From IMG/VR virus record IMGVR_UViG_3300046170_000355, positions 1 through 56,872 of that record: a stretch of DNA of 56,872 nucleotides; one strand, written 5' to 3'. Every line of letters begins with the position of its first letter. Within the stretch, counting starts at the first letter, position 1. The stretch is from a virus. Positions 46,837-53,507 of this stretch are shown here, in pieces. The notes below the pieces were generated by a model. That model worked only from the letters and a program-made list of their open reading frames with translations. It made no database searches and was not told the DNA's origin. A program made the position numbers and the translations under genes.

Positions 46837-48297
46837 ATGTTATTAGAAAAATACAAGTTTAAAACTAAACCTATGCAACACCAGTTAATCGGCTTAGGTG
46901 CAATGATGTCTCAATTTGAGAATCATAGTCCTGAGTATGCTTTATTTATGGAAATGGGTTGTGGTAAAACTAAGGTACTTATTGATGGTGTCTCTATTCT
47001 TTATGATAATGGAAAAATTGATCAATTGTTTGTCGTTTGTCCTAATGGAATTAAATATAATTGGCGTGATGAATTAAAAAAACATTTAGCAGATCATATT
47101 GAATTTGAAGTTCATGTTTGGGAAGGTGCAAAAACTAAGAAAGAACAAAAGGAAATAAAAGAAAAATTATTTTCTATTAATCAAAAATTAAAAATTTTGA
47201 TTATGAATGTTGAAAGCATTATTACTGCCTATGGCTCCAAGATTGCAGATAGTTTTAGTTATTCTGGAAAAACTTTAATGTGTATTGATGAGTCTACAAT
47301 TATTAAAAATATGTCTACGAAGAGGACAAAGCGTTGTATTAAAATTGGCAGCACTGCTAAATATCGTGTTATTTTAACAGGTTCACCTATTACGAAATCA
47401 CCAGAAGATTTATATGGTCAATGTGCTTTTTTAAGTGAAGACTTATTAGGGTTTAGCTCCATTTATTCGTTTAAGGCCAGATACTGTGATCAAGTTAAAT
47501 TATCTTTTGGTGGTCGTAGTTTTAATAAAGTTACCGGATATAAAAGACTAGACGAACTTACAGATAAAATACGGCAATTTTCTTATCGTGTTACTAAAGA
47601 TGAAGCATTAGATCTTCCTGATAAAATTTATATGAAAAGACGTGTTCCCATGAATGAAAAACAACTTAAAGCTTATGTTCAAATGAAGAATTTAGCCTTG
47701 GTTCAGTTAGAAGAGGGGGAATTAACTACGGCCACCTTGATTGCTCAATTAAAACGACTTCATCAAATTGCGTGTGGTTATATGACGACTGATGAAGGTG
47801 ATATTATTGATTTTTCTGAAAATAGATTAAAAGAATTACTCGATACAATTGAGGAGGTCGATGGAAAAGTAATTATTTGGTGCTCGTATCGCCATAATAT
47901 TAGAAAAGTAATTGAAACTTTAGATAAGAAGTTCGGATCGGGGTCCGCGGAGGGTTTTTATGGAGAAACTCCAAGCACAGAAAGACCTAAAATATTAGAA
48001 AAATTTTTAAATCCGAAACATCATATGAGGTTCTTGGTCGGTCACCCTCGGACAGGGGGGTATGGACTGACTTTGACGATAGCCAAAACCATGATTTTTT
48101 ATTCTAATGATTATGACTTAGAGATAAGGGAACAGGCGGAAGCCAGAAATCATCGTATTGGAACAGAAAGTAAGGTAACATACGTTGATTTAGTTTGCGA
48201 AGGAACTGTAGATGAAAACATCTTAAAAAGTCTTCGGCAGAAAATAAATATAGCAACTCAAATAATGGGAGAGGAGTTTAAAAAATGGTTGATTTAG
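46837..48297 (+). CDS. SNF2/DEAD-like helicase
   Basis: 486 aa SF2 ATPase. Walker A MEMGCGKTK (about 37-45), Walker B-like CIDESTIIK, motif III LTGSPITKS, and the C-terminal GGYGLTLTIAKTMIFYSND and QAEARNHRIG arginine finger motif. The SNF2-like spacing and length fit phage helicases that open replication forks or remodel DNA. Divergent from the primase operon. Confidence 0.85.
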   Translation: MLLEKYKFKTKPMQHQLIGLGAMMSQFENHSPEYALFMEMGCGKTKVLIDGVSILYDNGKIDQLFVVCPNGIKYNWRDELKKHLADHIEFEVHVWEGAKTKKEQKEIKEKLFSINQKLKILIMNVESIITAYGSKIADSFSYSGKTLMCIDESTIIKNMSTKRTKRCIKIGSTAKYRVILTGSPITKSPEDLYGQCAFLSEDLLGFSSIYSFKARYCDQVKLSFGGRSFNKVTGYKRLDELTDKIRQFSYRVTKDEALDLPDKIYMKRRVPMNEKQLKAYVQMKNLALVQLEEGELTTATLIAQLKRLHQIACGYMTTDEGDIIDFSENRLKELLDTIEEVDGKVIIWCSYRHNIRKVIETLDKKFGSGSAEGFYGETPSTERPKILEKFLNPKHHMRFLVGHPRTGGYGLTLTIAKTMIFYSNDYDLEIREQAEARNHRIGTESKVTYVDLVCEGTVDENILKSLRQKINIATQIMGEEFKKWLI

Positions 48298-48458
48298 TTG
48301 ATAGAAATAAATTAATATGGCTGAAAGAAAAAGAATTAATAGAGGCAGCAAAAGATGTTTTAAATTATTGTAAAAATAAACCTATTAAAAATTTTAAATG
48401 GTCAATTTTAACAATTGAATTGTTTCTTGAAATGAAAGGAGAAATTATAAATGGTTGA
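48285..48458 (+). CDS. Small hypothetical protein, paralogue of the next gene
   Basis: 57 aa (MVDLVDRNKLIWLKEKEL...). ATG inside the helicase 3' end behind GAGGAG, overlapping the next gene by 8 bases. It shares MVDL-(N-terminus) and the (E/D)ELxxAxxxxLxYCK pattern with the 53-aa protein downstream. Probably an old duplication. Confidence 0.55.
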   Translation: MVDLVDRNKLIWLKEKELIEAAKDVLNYCKNKPIKNFKWSILTIELFLEMKGEIING

Positions 48459-48612
48459 TTTAAGTGAAGCGTATAAATTTGTTAAAGAAGACGAATTAAA
48501 AAAAGCACTTAGAAATATTCTTCTTTATTGTAAATTTGACACAGCAGAAAATTTATTAGAATCTGTTGAAATTGTAGAAAAATTTTTACAAGAAAAAAAT
48601 AGAGAAAAATAG
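48451..48612 (+). CDS. Small hypothetical protein, paralogue of the previous gene
   Basis: 53 aa starting MVDLSEAYKFVKEDELKKAL, behind GGAG. Same pattern as the upstream 57-aa protein. Charged, helical. Followed after 5 bases by the next gene. Confidence 0.55.
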   Translation: MVDLSEAYKFVKEDELKKALRNILLYCKFDTAENLLESVEIVEKFLQEKNREK

Positions 48613-48617
48613 ATATT

Positions 48618-48836
48618 ATGTTGAGTTCTACTAGAAAATATCGCCTTAAAAAAAGACCAGTTTATGAAATTACTGATAAACGTGCTTCAGAGCGTTATAA
48701 AAATGAGGAAAACAAAAGAAGAAGAGCTCGTAAGTTAGCAGAAAAACTTATGGGTAAAAATTATTTTACTAATATGCAAGAAATAATACTTAAAACTGCA
48801 ATAGAAATGCAGGAAAGGAAAAAAAATGAAACATAA
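48618..48836 (+). CDS. Small basic protein
   Basis: 72 aa, strongly basic helical protein (RYKNEENKRRRARKLAEKLM). Overlaps the methyltransferase by 11 bases. Could be a DNA-binding accessory, but no motif beyond charge. Confidence 0.5.
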   Translation: MLSSTRKYRLKKRPVYEITDKRASERYKNEENKRRRARKLAEKLMGKNYFTNMQEIILKTAIEMQERKKNET

Positions 48837-49455
48837 TTATTTTAAAATCCCAGGATGGTTTAACTACTCAGAAACTTACGACATTATTGTTGATCAAATT
48901 AGTGATGATGGAAAAATAATAGAGATAGGTTCTTTTTTAGGAAGGTCTACTCATTATTTAGCTACCTCTTTGTTTAATGCAAACAAGACGAATGTAAAAA
49001 TTTATTCAGTAGATACTTTTGAAGGGTCTTCGGAACATTCAAACTTAGATTTATCAAAAGATTTTTCATCAACTTTTAAAAATAATTTAGAGTTTTTTAT
49101 TGAAAGAGGAATGGTAATTGTTTGCCAAGGAAGATCGGATGATTCTAAAATTTTAGAAAATTTTAAAGACAATTCAATCGACTATATTATGATAGATGGA
49201 GCGCACGAGTATGAACCAGTTATGGATGATATAGAAAACTGGTGGCCCAAATTAAAAACTGATGGAGTTATGTTTGGTGATGACTATAGTTTAGCCTCTG
49301 TTTCTGAGGCGGTACAAGTTTCTCTATCAAAACTAAAAGCAAGAGGTTTAGGAGTTAATTCTAGTCAAGAACAAACTTGGTATACTGGAAAAAACCCTGA
49401 AAAACTTAAAGTTTTTGAAAAATTAGTTCCGGGGCAGAATACTTTAAAAAAGTAA
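48826..49455 (+). CDS. SAM-dependent methyltransferase (class I)
   Basis: 209 aa. Motif I IEIGSFLGRSTHYLA (about 29-43) for SAM, acidic IYSVDTFEG, and motif IV-like IMIDGAHEYEPVMDDIENW. Resembles Methyltransf_24 enzymes that act on sugars, lipids or natural products. Substrate unknown. Behind AGGAAAGG. Confidence 0.7.
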   Translation: MKHNYFKIPGWFNYSETYDIIVDQISDDGKIIEIGSFLGRSTHYLATSLFNANKTNVKIYSVDTFEGSSEHSNLDLSKDFSSTFKNNLEFFIERGMVIVCQGRSDDSKILENFKDNSIDYIMIDGAHEYEPVMDDIENWWPKLKTDGVMFGDDYSLASVSEAVQVSLSKLKARGLGVNSSQEQTWYTGKNPEKLKVFEKLVPGQNTLKK

Positions 49456-49476
49456 ATAATTTTCTATACTCAAGCT

Positions 49477-49755
49477 ATGGATTATCAACTTGAGTATGTC
49501 GTTTGGAGAGACACTGTCGAAGAAGAGTCTGGATGGCACACGTATGGTGATATGAAAAAATTAAAAACGGCTATATGCGATGAGGTTGGATGGATTCTTC
49601 AAGAAAATAAAGATGAGTTAAAGTTAATGGCTTCGATGATTAGAAAAGATAAAGAAGGTGGTCGTACAGTCGTGCTTTATAAAAGCTCTATTATTTATAG
49701 AATGCAAATACCTTTAAAATTGTATTCTGATGTCAAACAAAAGATATTCAATTAA
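49477..49755 (+). CDS. Hypothetical protein
   Basis: 92 aa, VVWRDTVEEESGWHTYGDMK with central helices. No family recognised. Overlaps the nuclease gene by 26 bases. Confidence 0.55.
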   Translation: MDYQLEYVVWRDTVEEESGWHTYGDMKKLKTAICDEVGWILQENKDELKLMASMIRKDKEGGRTVVLYKSSIIYRMQIPLKLYSDVKQKIFN

Positions 49756-50101
49756 AAACAATTTATTGAATGAAAAACACGCAACAGGTGTTATTTCAGA
49801 ACTCAAAGCAACACAATTTTTAATAAAAAATGGTTTTTTAGTGTTTACGAACACTTCTCCGAATGGATTGATTGATATTATTGCAGTAAATGATGATGGA
49901 GAAGTTTTTTTAATTGATGTTAAGACAATTACTCATAGAAAAAAGTATAAATATCCTTCCAAAAAAGAAATTAATAGATGTCCAACTTCAAATCAAAAGA
50001 AAATGGGGGTAATTTTAATGATGATTGATGACGAAAATATAAAGTTTTCACCAAGTAACTGTAATTTAGCTAAGATTGTGAAAAAAATGAAATGTCAATA
50101 A
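49730..50101 (+). CDS. PD-(D/E)XK nuclease-like protein
   Basis: 123 aa. ATGVISELKATQFLIKNGFL has the motif Glu, SPNGLIDIIAV the Asp, and VFLIDVKTITH the D-x-K, the core of small PD-(D/E)XK endonucleases or Holliday-junction-resolvase-like proteins. Possible role in DNA processing or degradation of host DNA. Confidence 0.65.
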   Translation: MSNKRYSIKNNLLNEKHATGVISELKATQFLIKNGFLVFTNTSPNGLIDIIAVNDDGEVFLIDVKTITHRKKYKYPSKKEINRCPTSNQKKMGVILMMIDDENIKFSPSNCNLAKIVKKMKCQ

Positions 50102-50139
50102 ATTTATTTGATGTTTTTAAAAATAAATGTGTGGAAATT

Positions 50140-50159
50140 TATATCAAGAATTTGATATA
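50140..50159. promoter_or_regulatory. 20-bp inverted repeat upstream of the palindromic promoter
   Basis: TATATCAA-GAAT-TTGATATA, 8-bp arms around a 4-base spacer, 28 bases upstream of the -10 box at 50187. It may be a second operator. Confidence 0.4.
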
Positions 50160-50168
50160 CTAAGATTT

Positions 50169-50192
50169 CGTGCGTACGCACGTATATATAAT
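50169..50192 (+). promoter_or_regulatory. Promoter with overlapping palindrome
   Basis: A 14-bp perfect palindrome CGTGCGTACGCACG (50169-50182) sits where a -35 box would be, followed by TATATATAATG with a TATAAT -10 (50187-50192). The same GCACGTATATATAA core occurs at two minus-strand start regions near 50905 and 52327. Possibly a phage-controlled promoter. Confidence 0.55.
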
Positions 50193-50216
50193 GTAAATTT
50201 TAAAAAGGAGTGAAAA

Positions 50217-50381
50217 ATGGAAACAAAACCATTCAAAGATAATTTAGTAAAAAGATTAACAGAATTAGAAATTAACAAAATGACAGAAAAACAATTACAA
50301 GAGCAATATATTAAATATCTTCAACAAAGATTATTAAAAATGGACGATAAAGTCTGCACTTGTGGTGGAAGTAGGGTATAA
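50217..50381 (+). CDS. Small protein with CxC end
   Basis: 54 aa (METKPFKDNLVKRLTELEIN...), behind AAAAGGAG. The C-terminus is CTCGG. Helical body. Its own hairpin terminator overlaps the stop. Expressed from the palindromic promoter upstream. Confidence 0.6.
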   Translation: METKPFKDNLVKRLTELEINKMTEKQLQEQYIKYLQQRLLKMDDKVCTCGGSRV

Positions 50382-50391
50382 ACCCTACTTC
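50368..50391. terminator. Terminator between convergent small genes
   Basis: GAAGTAGGG (50368-50376) pairs perfectly with CCCTACTTC (50383-50391), loop TATAAA. Both the + and - strand genes end in it (stops at 50379-50381 and 50385-50387). The + side is followed by TTTATTC. A bidirectional terminator. Confidence 0.7.
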
Positions 50392-50546
50392 TTTATTCGT
50401 TCGAACATCATATTGTGATATTCTTCCACAATCATTTCAAGTTCAGTCGGAACAGATCGCCTAGTTTTAAGACACATTTCTTCCAACATTTTTCTTGTTT
50501 TAGCAGATATCATTTGAGATACCCACTTACTTTTATCTTTACTCAT
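50385..50546 (-). CDS. Ribbon-helix-helix DNA-binding protein (candidate)
   Basis: 53 aa. KWVSQMISAKTRKMLEEMCL, then TRRSVPTELEMIVEEYH, matches the strand-helix-turn-helix layout of Arc/CopG-type repressors (K-R-S-V-x-x-E-L-x-x-I-V-E-E-Y). It starts within an ATGA overlap with the upstream 37-aa gene. Such proteins bind palindromes as dimers; the palindromic promoters nearby are plausible targets. Confidence 0.55.
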   Translation of the reverse strand: MSKDKSKWVSQMISAKTRKMLEEMCLKTRRSVPTELEMIVEEYHNMMFERIKK

Positions 50547-50656
50547 TTTTTCTTTTTTCTCCGTTTTTTCTTAGCTGCTCTTTTAATTTTAGCAGCACCT
50601 GTTGGTGGACCATGACGCATTGACACTGCATTACATGATCCAATAGTTTTACCCAT
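50543..50656 (-). CDS. Very basic small protein
   Basis: 37 aa ending in a run of Lys and Arg (KIKRAAKKKRRKKKK). Overlaps the next gene (ATGA) and the previous gene (TAATG). The middle of a coupled three-gene operon that includes a candidate repressor. Confidence 0.5.
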   Translation of the reverse strand: MGKTIGSCNAVSMRHGPPTGAAKIKRAAKKKRRKKKK

Positions 50657-50847
50657 TATATTAAATCCATCAATTTATTGATGTCGTGGAGTTCGTTTTG
50701 TAATTTTGTGATTTCGTGAGTAAAACGATCATTCACTAACTCCACTTTTGCTTTGCCTCGAACTTTAAAATACTTTTCTAATTTTATAAGTATCTCTTCT
50801 TTTCTTTTGGCGTGTTTATTTAGCCATGTTTGTTCTGTTTCGTTCAT
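50656..50847 (-). CDS. Small coiled-coil protein
   Basis: 63 aa, helical (KRKEEILIKLEKYFKVRGKA, KVELVNDRFTHEITKLQNEL). AAAGGAAAG site. First gene after ribozyme site 1, coupled to the basic 37-aa protein. No family recognised. Confidence 0.6.
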   Translation of the reverse strand: MNETEQTWLNKHAKRKEEILIKLEKYFKVRGKAKVELVNDRFTHEITKLQNELHDINKLMDLI

Positions 50848-50892
50848 TCTTCTTTCCTTTCTTATATTATTTTATAGCTTTTTACAATAAAT

Positions 50893-50904
50893 GCTACAGA
50901 CACT
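50893..50904 (-). repeat. Ribozyme target site 1
   Basis: Minus-strand AGUGUC/UGUAGC. Matches the ribozyme arms with one G-U wobble in stem I. No RBS in the repeat here. Lies 46 bases ahead of the 63-aa gene, just after the promoter element at 50905. Confidence 0.6.
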
Positions 50905-50961
50905 TTCTTATATATGTATACGTGCGTATGCGTATGCACTAATGCAATTTTTATTTAATGA
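50905..50961 (-). promoter_or_regulatory. Promoter-like element with ACGCACGTATA core
   Basis: Minus strand: TTGCAT, TGCATACGCATACGCACG and TATACATATATAAG in order, ending beside target site 1. It shares about 45 bases with 52327-52376 and the ACGCACGTATATA core with the + promoter at 50169. Candidate phage-specific promoter with operators. Confidence 0.5.
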
Positions 50962-51030
50962 TAATGTCTTAAAAATTATTATAGTAATAGAGTGTATTTA
51001 TAAAATGCACTCCTCCTTTAATAAGACAAT

Positions 51031-51057
51031 AAGGGGTTTTCCTAATGAAAGCCCCTT
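51031..51057 (-). terminator. Hairpin after the 89-aa gene
   Basis: AAGGGGTTTTC (51031-51041) pairs with GAAAGCCCCTT (51047-51057), loop CTAAT. Located 15 bases past the 89-aa gene's stop. Likely a terminator on the minus strand. Confidence 0.65.
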
Positions 51058-51071
51058 ATACTGATTTTGAT

Positions 51072-51341
51072 CTAAAGACTTGGAATAATTGAAAGATCTC
51101 TCAAATTTGTATGAATTGCCCCAACGTCATTTCCTTCTTCATCTGACATAATCATTAATTCAATATCTTGTTTCATTTGTTTGACACCAAAAGGCTTATT
51201 AAGATGAAGGACAATTCCATGTCCATCGATTTCACCCTCTCCCCATTGGTCATGAGGTTTGAAAGTAACTTTTGTTATTCTCATATTTTTTAAAAAATAA
51301 TTTGTTTTCATTTCCCATTCTTTAATTTTACTTTTTTTCAT
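51072..51341 (-). CDS. Hypothetical protein
   Basis: 89 aa. A mixed alpha/beta look (ITKVTFKPHDQWGEGEIDGH and KQMKQDIELMIMSDEEGNDV). Behind target site 2 with an AGGAGG site. No family recognised. Confidence 0.6.
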   Translation of the reverse strand: MKKSKIKEWEMKTNYFLKNMRITKVTFKPHDQWGEGEIDGHGIVLHLNKPFGVKQMKQDIELMIMSDEEGNDVGAIHTNLRDLSIIPSL

Positions 51342-51347
51342 TTTTGG

Positions 51348-51370
51348 TAGCCTCCTATTGCTACAGACAC
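51348..51370 (-). repeat. Ribozyme target site 2 with AGGAGG
   Basis: Minus-strand UGUGUC/UGUAGC-AAUAGGAGG-CUA. The position before GUGUC is U, so stem III has four pairs, and stem I has a G-U wobble. The RBS feeds the 89-aa gene. Confidence 0.7.
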
Positions 51371-51371
51371 A

Positions 51372-51401
51372 AAGGGAGGGAAAACTTAATTTCCCTCCCT
51401 T
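51372..51401 (-). terminator. Hairpin between 185-aa gene and site 2
   Basis: AAGGGAGGGAAA (51372-51383) pairs with TTTCCCTCCCTT (51390-51401), loop ACTTAA. The upstream gene's stop is 8 bases before it. The surrounding 48 bases are duplicated at 51977-52024. Confidence 0.7.
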
Positions 51402-51409
51402 AAAATTAT

Positions 51410-51967
51410 TTAATGACCATATAAAGAATCAGTCTCGTATTTGGGGACATTGTCCCACTTACTGCCATAAGTAAAGCCATATAAAGCAATATGGTTATTT
51501 CTACCCACTCTTTTTGTCATGGTTTCCCCTTTTTCAATCCTTGTTGGTTGGACTTTGTTTCCATATGACCCATTTTGTTCGACATATTCTTTTTGTACTT
51601 TGACAATTTCAATTGTTTGTTTGCCTTTTAGAGCTACAACTTTAAAAAAGTCAACATTGGTTTGATCATATCCCCAAGAACAGTAAATAAAGTCACCGAT
51701 TTGATAATCGTGCCCTTGGCTTCTTTCTTTTCTTCTTTCGACTACAGATTGTTTTTGTGAAATTCTTCTTTCAATAGCTTTTTTGATTGTTTCATCCATT
51801 TGATTCAAATCTTTAAATCTATAATGCCAAAAAGGTTTTTTTGTTTTTGGTGTATGACAACAAGCAACCATTTTTATAGTATCTGCGAATATTTCTAAAT
51901 CGTTTAAATCATCTTTTATAATATGATCTGTATTATATTTTTCGTAGTTGTTTGGTATTATTCTCAT
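51410..51967 (-). CDS. Conserved hypothetical protein (SWGYDQTNVDF motif)
   Basis: 185 aa. The stretch GDFIYCSWGYDQTNVDFFKV is a motif I recall from many plasmid and phage proteins of unknown function. N-terminal part has CCHTPKTKKPFWHYRF. Behind target site 3 and AGGAGG. Confidence 0.65.
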   Translation of the reverse strand: MRIIPNNYEKYNTDHIIKDDLNDLEIFADTIKMVACCHTPKTKKPFWHYRFKDLNQMDETIKKAIERRISQKQSVVERRKERSQGHDYQIGDFIYCSWGYDQTNVDFFKVVALKGKQTIEIVKVQKEYVEQNGSYGNKVQPTRIEKGETMTKRVGRNNHIALYGFTYGSKWDNVPKYETDSLYGH

Positions 51968-51973
51968 AATTTA

Positions 51974-51996
51974 TAGCCTCCTATTGCTACAGACAC
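51974..51996 (-). repeat. Ribozyme target site 3 with AGGAGG
   Basis: Minus-strand UGUGUC/UGUAGC-AAUAGGAGG-CUA, identical in core to site 2, with the G-U wobble and a four-pair stem III. Cleavage would fall between 51992 and 51991. Confidence 0.7.
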
Positions 51997-52000
51997 AAAG

Positions 52001-52024
52001 GGAGGGAAAACTTAATTTCCCTCC
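52001..52024 (-). terminator. Hairpin with stop codon in loop (gene at 52012)
   Basis: GGAGGGAAA (52001-52009) pairs with TTTCCCTCC (52016-52024), loop ACTTAA, which contains the TAA of the upstream gene (52012-52014 on +). Confidence 0.7.
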
Positions 52025-52296
52025 AATTCTCCTCTTATTGTTTTTATGCAGTCCCAACAAAAAACATTGTCATCAATGTCAAAATTGTTTTTATTCTGAT
52101 AATCTTCAATTTTTTTGTCATCACATTCAAAATTCTCAGAACTTAAATACATAGCTTGTTCTTCTCTTTCTTGATGAGAGCCACCAAGATCAAAATAATC
52201 TTGGCATTTAGAACATTCTCTAAATGAAAATGGTTCATCTGTTAATTCTTCTTGAGTAGATAAAGAAAATGTATCAAATAATTGTTTACTAATCAT
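52012..52296 (-). CDS. Putative zinc-binding protein
   Basis: 94 aa from the ATG at 52296, chosen because it follows AGGAGG of target site 4; the open frame extends upstream through the repeat (SVYSNRRL) but has no RBS. CSKCQDYFD and VFCWDCIKTI form two Cys pairs for a zinc site. Confidence 0.6.
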   Translation of the reverse strand: MISKQLFDTFSLSTQEELTDEPFSFRECSKCQDYFDLGGSHQEREEQAMYLSSENFECDDKKIEDYQNKNNFDIDDNVFCWDCIKTIRGELEGN

Positions 52297-52302
52297 TTTT
52301 AA

Positions 52303-52326
52303 TAGCCTCCTATTGCTATAGACACT
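52303..52326 (-). repeat. Ribozyme target site 4 with AGGAGG
   Basis: Minus-strand AGUGUC/UAUAGC-AAUAGGAGG-CUA, perfect match to the ribozyme arms, next to a TATATAAG promoter-like sequence. Confidence 0.75.
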
Positions 52327-52376
52327 TATATATACGTGCGTATATGCGTATGGCACTAATGCAATTTTTATTTAAA
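52327..52376 (-). promoter_or_regulatory. Second promoter-like element, ACGCACGTATA core
   Basis: Minus strand: TTGCATTAGTGCC, ATACGCATATACGCACG and TATATAAG ending 1 base from target site 4. Shared with 50905-50961. With a -10 at TATATA, transcription would begin near the target site, so the message start would resemble the processed 5' ends. Confidence 0.5.
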
Positions 52377-52425
52377 AAAATTTTTTGAGATCCAGGTTTT
52401 TAAGTAAAAATTTTTGATTTTTTAA

Positions 52426-52440
52426 ATTGCTATAGACACT
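52426..52440 (-). repeat. Ribozyme target site 5, no gene or RBS
   Basis: Minus-strand AGUGUC/UAUAGC-AAU, then AT-rich sequence. The cleavage motif is intact but AGGAGG and a gene are missing. It may define the 3' end of the 89-aa message. Confidence 0.65.
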
Positions 52441-52448
52441 CAAAGAAA

Positions 52449-52465
52449 TGGGGGATTAACCCCCA
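52449..52465 (-). terminator. Hairpin with stop codon in loop (gene at 52456)
   Basis: TGGGGG (52449-52454) pairs with CCCCCA (52460-52465), loop ATTAA, which contains the TAA of the upstream gene at 52456-52458. Confidence 0.7.
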
Positions 52466-52725
52466 AAATCCTTCTTTATTGTTTCAGCTTCTTCGATATC
52501 TCCCCATTGAGTTCTAATCTCATCAAAAGATAATTGAAAAGGATAGTTTGCAAGAAAGGGTTCAAAGTCGTTTATATCTTCCCCTTGCTCTTGGATTTCA
52601 ATGACATTCTCTTGAGCAGAAAAAATAAGATCATTAATTTTTTTCATTTTTTCTAAAAGCTCTAATTTCTGCTCAGTAATATATTTTTGACTTCCTAATT
52701 CTTCTAAAGTTTTATTTATATTCAT
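52456..52725 (-). CDS. Hypothetical protein
   Basis: 89 aa from the ATG at 52725, behind target site 6 and AGGAGG. The in-frame extension (SLSVYSNRRLFN) runs through the repeat and is not used. Helical N-terminus and acidic body. No family recognised. Confidence 0.6.
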   Translation of the reverse strand: MNINKTLEELGSQKYITEQKLELLEKMKKINDLIFSAQENVIEIQEQGEDINDFEPFLANYPFQLSFDEIRTQWGDIEEAETIKKDFGG

Positions 52726-52731
52726 ATTAAA

Positions 52732-52755
52732 TAGCCTCCTATTGCTATAGACACT
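52732..52755 (-). repeat. Ribozyme target site 6 with AGGAGG
   Basis: Minus-strand GAGUGUC/UAUAGC-AAUAGGAGG-CUA. Perfect match; cleavage between 52750 and 52749. Confidence 0.75.
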
Positions 52756-52763
52756 CAGAGAGA

Positions 52764-52783
52764 AAAGGGGTTTAAACCCCTTT
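52764..52783 (-). terminator. Palindromic hairpin with stop codon at centre (gene at 52772)
   Basis: AAAGGGGTTTAAACCCCTTT, a perfect 20-bp palindrome; the TAA of the upstream gene at 52772-52774 is in its centre. Confidence 0.7.
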
Positions 52784-52963
52784 AATTTTCTTTTCAATTT
52801 CTTTTAATTTTTCATCATTCGCTTTTAATCTTTTATTTGCAAAATTTATTTTTCGATGCCAGAAATTTATATAACTTTCAATTTCTTCTTTTTCGTTTTG
52901 AAGCTTGAAAAGTTTTTTTTCTTTTTCTGACATTTGATCAATGTCTTTTTGTGTTACTGTCAT
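52772..52963 (-). CDS. Small coiled-coil protein
   Basis: 63 aa, overlapping the upstream 67-aa gene by 4 bases (ATGA), so it is coupled and has no target site of its own. Starts MTVTQKDIDQMSEKEKKLFK; coiled coil to the end. No family recognised. Confidence 0.6.
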   Translation of the reverse strand: MTVTQKDIDQMSEKEKKLFKLQNEKEEIESYINFWHRKINFANKRLKANDEKLKEIEKKIKGV

Positions 52964-53163
52964 TGGCTTTCTTCCTCATAATGTAAATTAGATAAATGAA
53001 TTTCTTTTTCCCAATCTAATTTAAATAAATCGCAATAATGCCTTAAATCTGCAATGACATCCCCAACCCTTGGATATGTGTTTTTCTGGTTCTTCTCATA
53101 AAGTTTTTCATTTAATCCTAAAAGTTTTTTTACTTTTAATGCTCTTTGTCTATTAGTTATCAT
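52960..53163 (-). CDS. Small hypothetical protein
   Basis: 67 aa, behind target site 7. MITNRQRALKVKKLLGLNEK and DVIADLRHYCDLFKLDW. Possible small DNA-binding fold but no clear motif. Confidence 0.6.
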   Translation of the reverse strand: MITNRQRALKVKKLLGLNEKLYEKNQKNTYPRVGDVIADLRHYCDLFKLDWEKEIHLSNLHYEEESQ

Positions 53164-53169
53164 ATTAAA

Positions 53170-53195
53170 TAGCCTCCTTAATTGCTATAGACACT
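53170..53195 (-). repeat. Ribozyme target site 7, TA insertion before AGGAGG
   Basis: Minus-strand GAGUGUC/UAUAGC-AAUUAAGGAGG-CUA, two bases longer before the RBS than other sites. The UAA here is the stop of the upstream 109-aa reading frame. Confidence 0.7.
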
Positions 53196-53507
53196 CAAGA
53201 CAAAAAGGGCTAAGAAGCCCTTTTCATTCCTTTCAATGATTGATTTTAGTATAAGTTTAGAAGCCTCGTTGATAGTGTCTTCTTTAATTGCTAGGTGTAA
53301 ATCTTCACTAAGCCAATTATATAAAAAATCAAATTCATCTTTTTTTAATATTACTGCTTCATAATTTTTATGAGTAAATAATATTGCTTTTGATTTTCTC
53401 TCATGAGAGACAATATTTAAAAGAGTATCTAAAAGAACTTTCTTTGATATTTTTTCTCTTTCAAATTGTTCGACTAAATCATTTAAATCATTAATTAAAC
53501 TAGTCAT
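53178..53507 (-). CDS. Hypothetical protein, C-terminus crosses the repeat
   Basis: 109 aa, ATG overlapping the upstream gene's stop. Helical. The frame runs through the hairpin at 53203-53224 and the target site, ending SVYSN. A one-base deletion in the AAAA run at 53221-53224 would instead give a stop inside the hairpin loop (ERNERAS), as in neighbouring genes. So the 3' end may be misassembled or real. Confidence 0.6.
   Translation of the reverse strand: MTSLINDLNDLVEQFEREKISKKVLLDTLLNIVSHERKSKAILFTHKNYEAVILKKDEFDFLYNWLSEDLHLAIKEDTINEASKLILKSIIERNEKGFLALFVLSVYSN
53203..53224 (-). terminator. Hairpin after the 109-aa gene
   Basis: AAAAGGGC (53203-53210) pairs with GCCCTTTT (53217-53224), loop TAAGAA (TTCTTA on the coding strand). 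Confidence 0.7.

Larger units (their letters stand above)
52327..52455. other. Non-coding interval between cassettes
   Basis: 129 bases between the 94-aa and 89-aa genes, holding the promoter element, about 50 AT-rich bases, target site 5 and the start of a hairpin. No gene. Confidence 0.5.
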
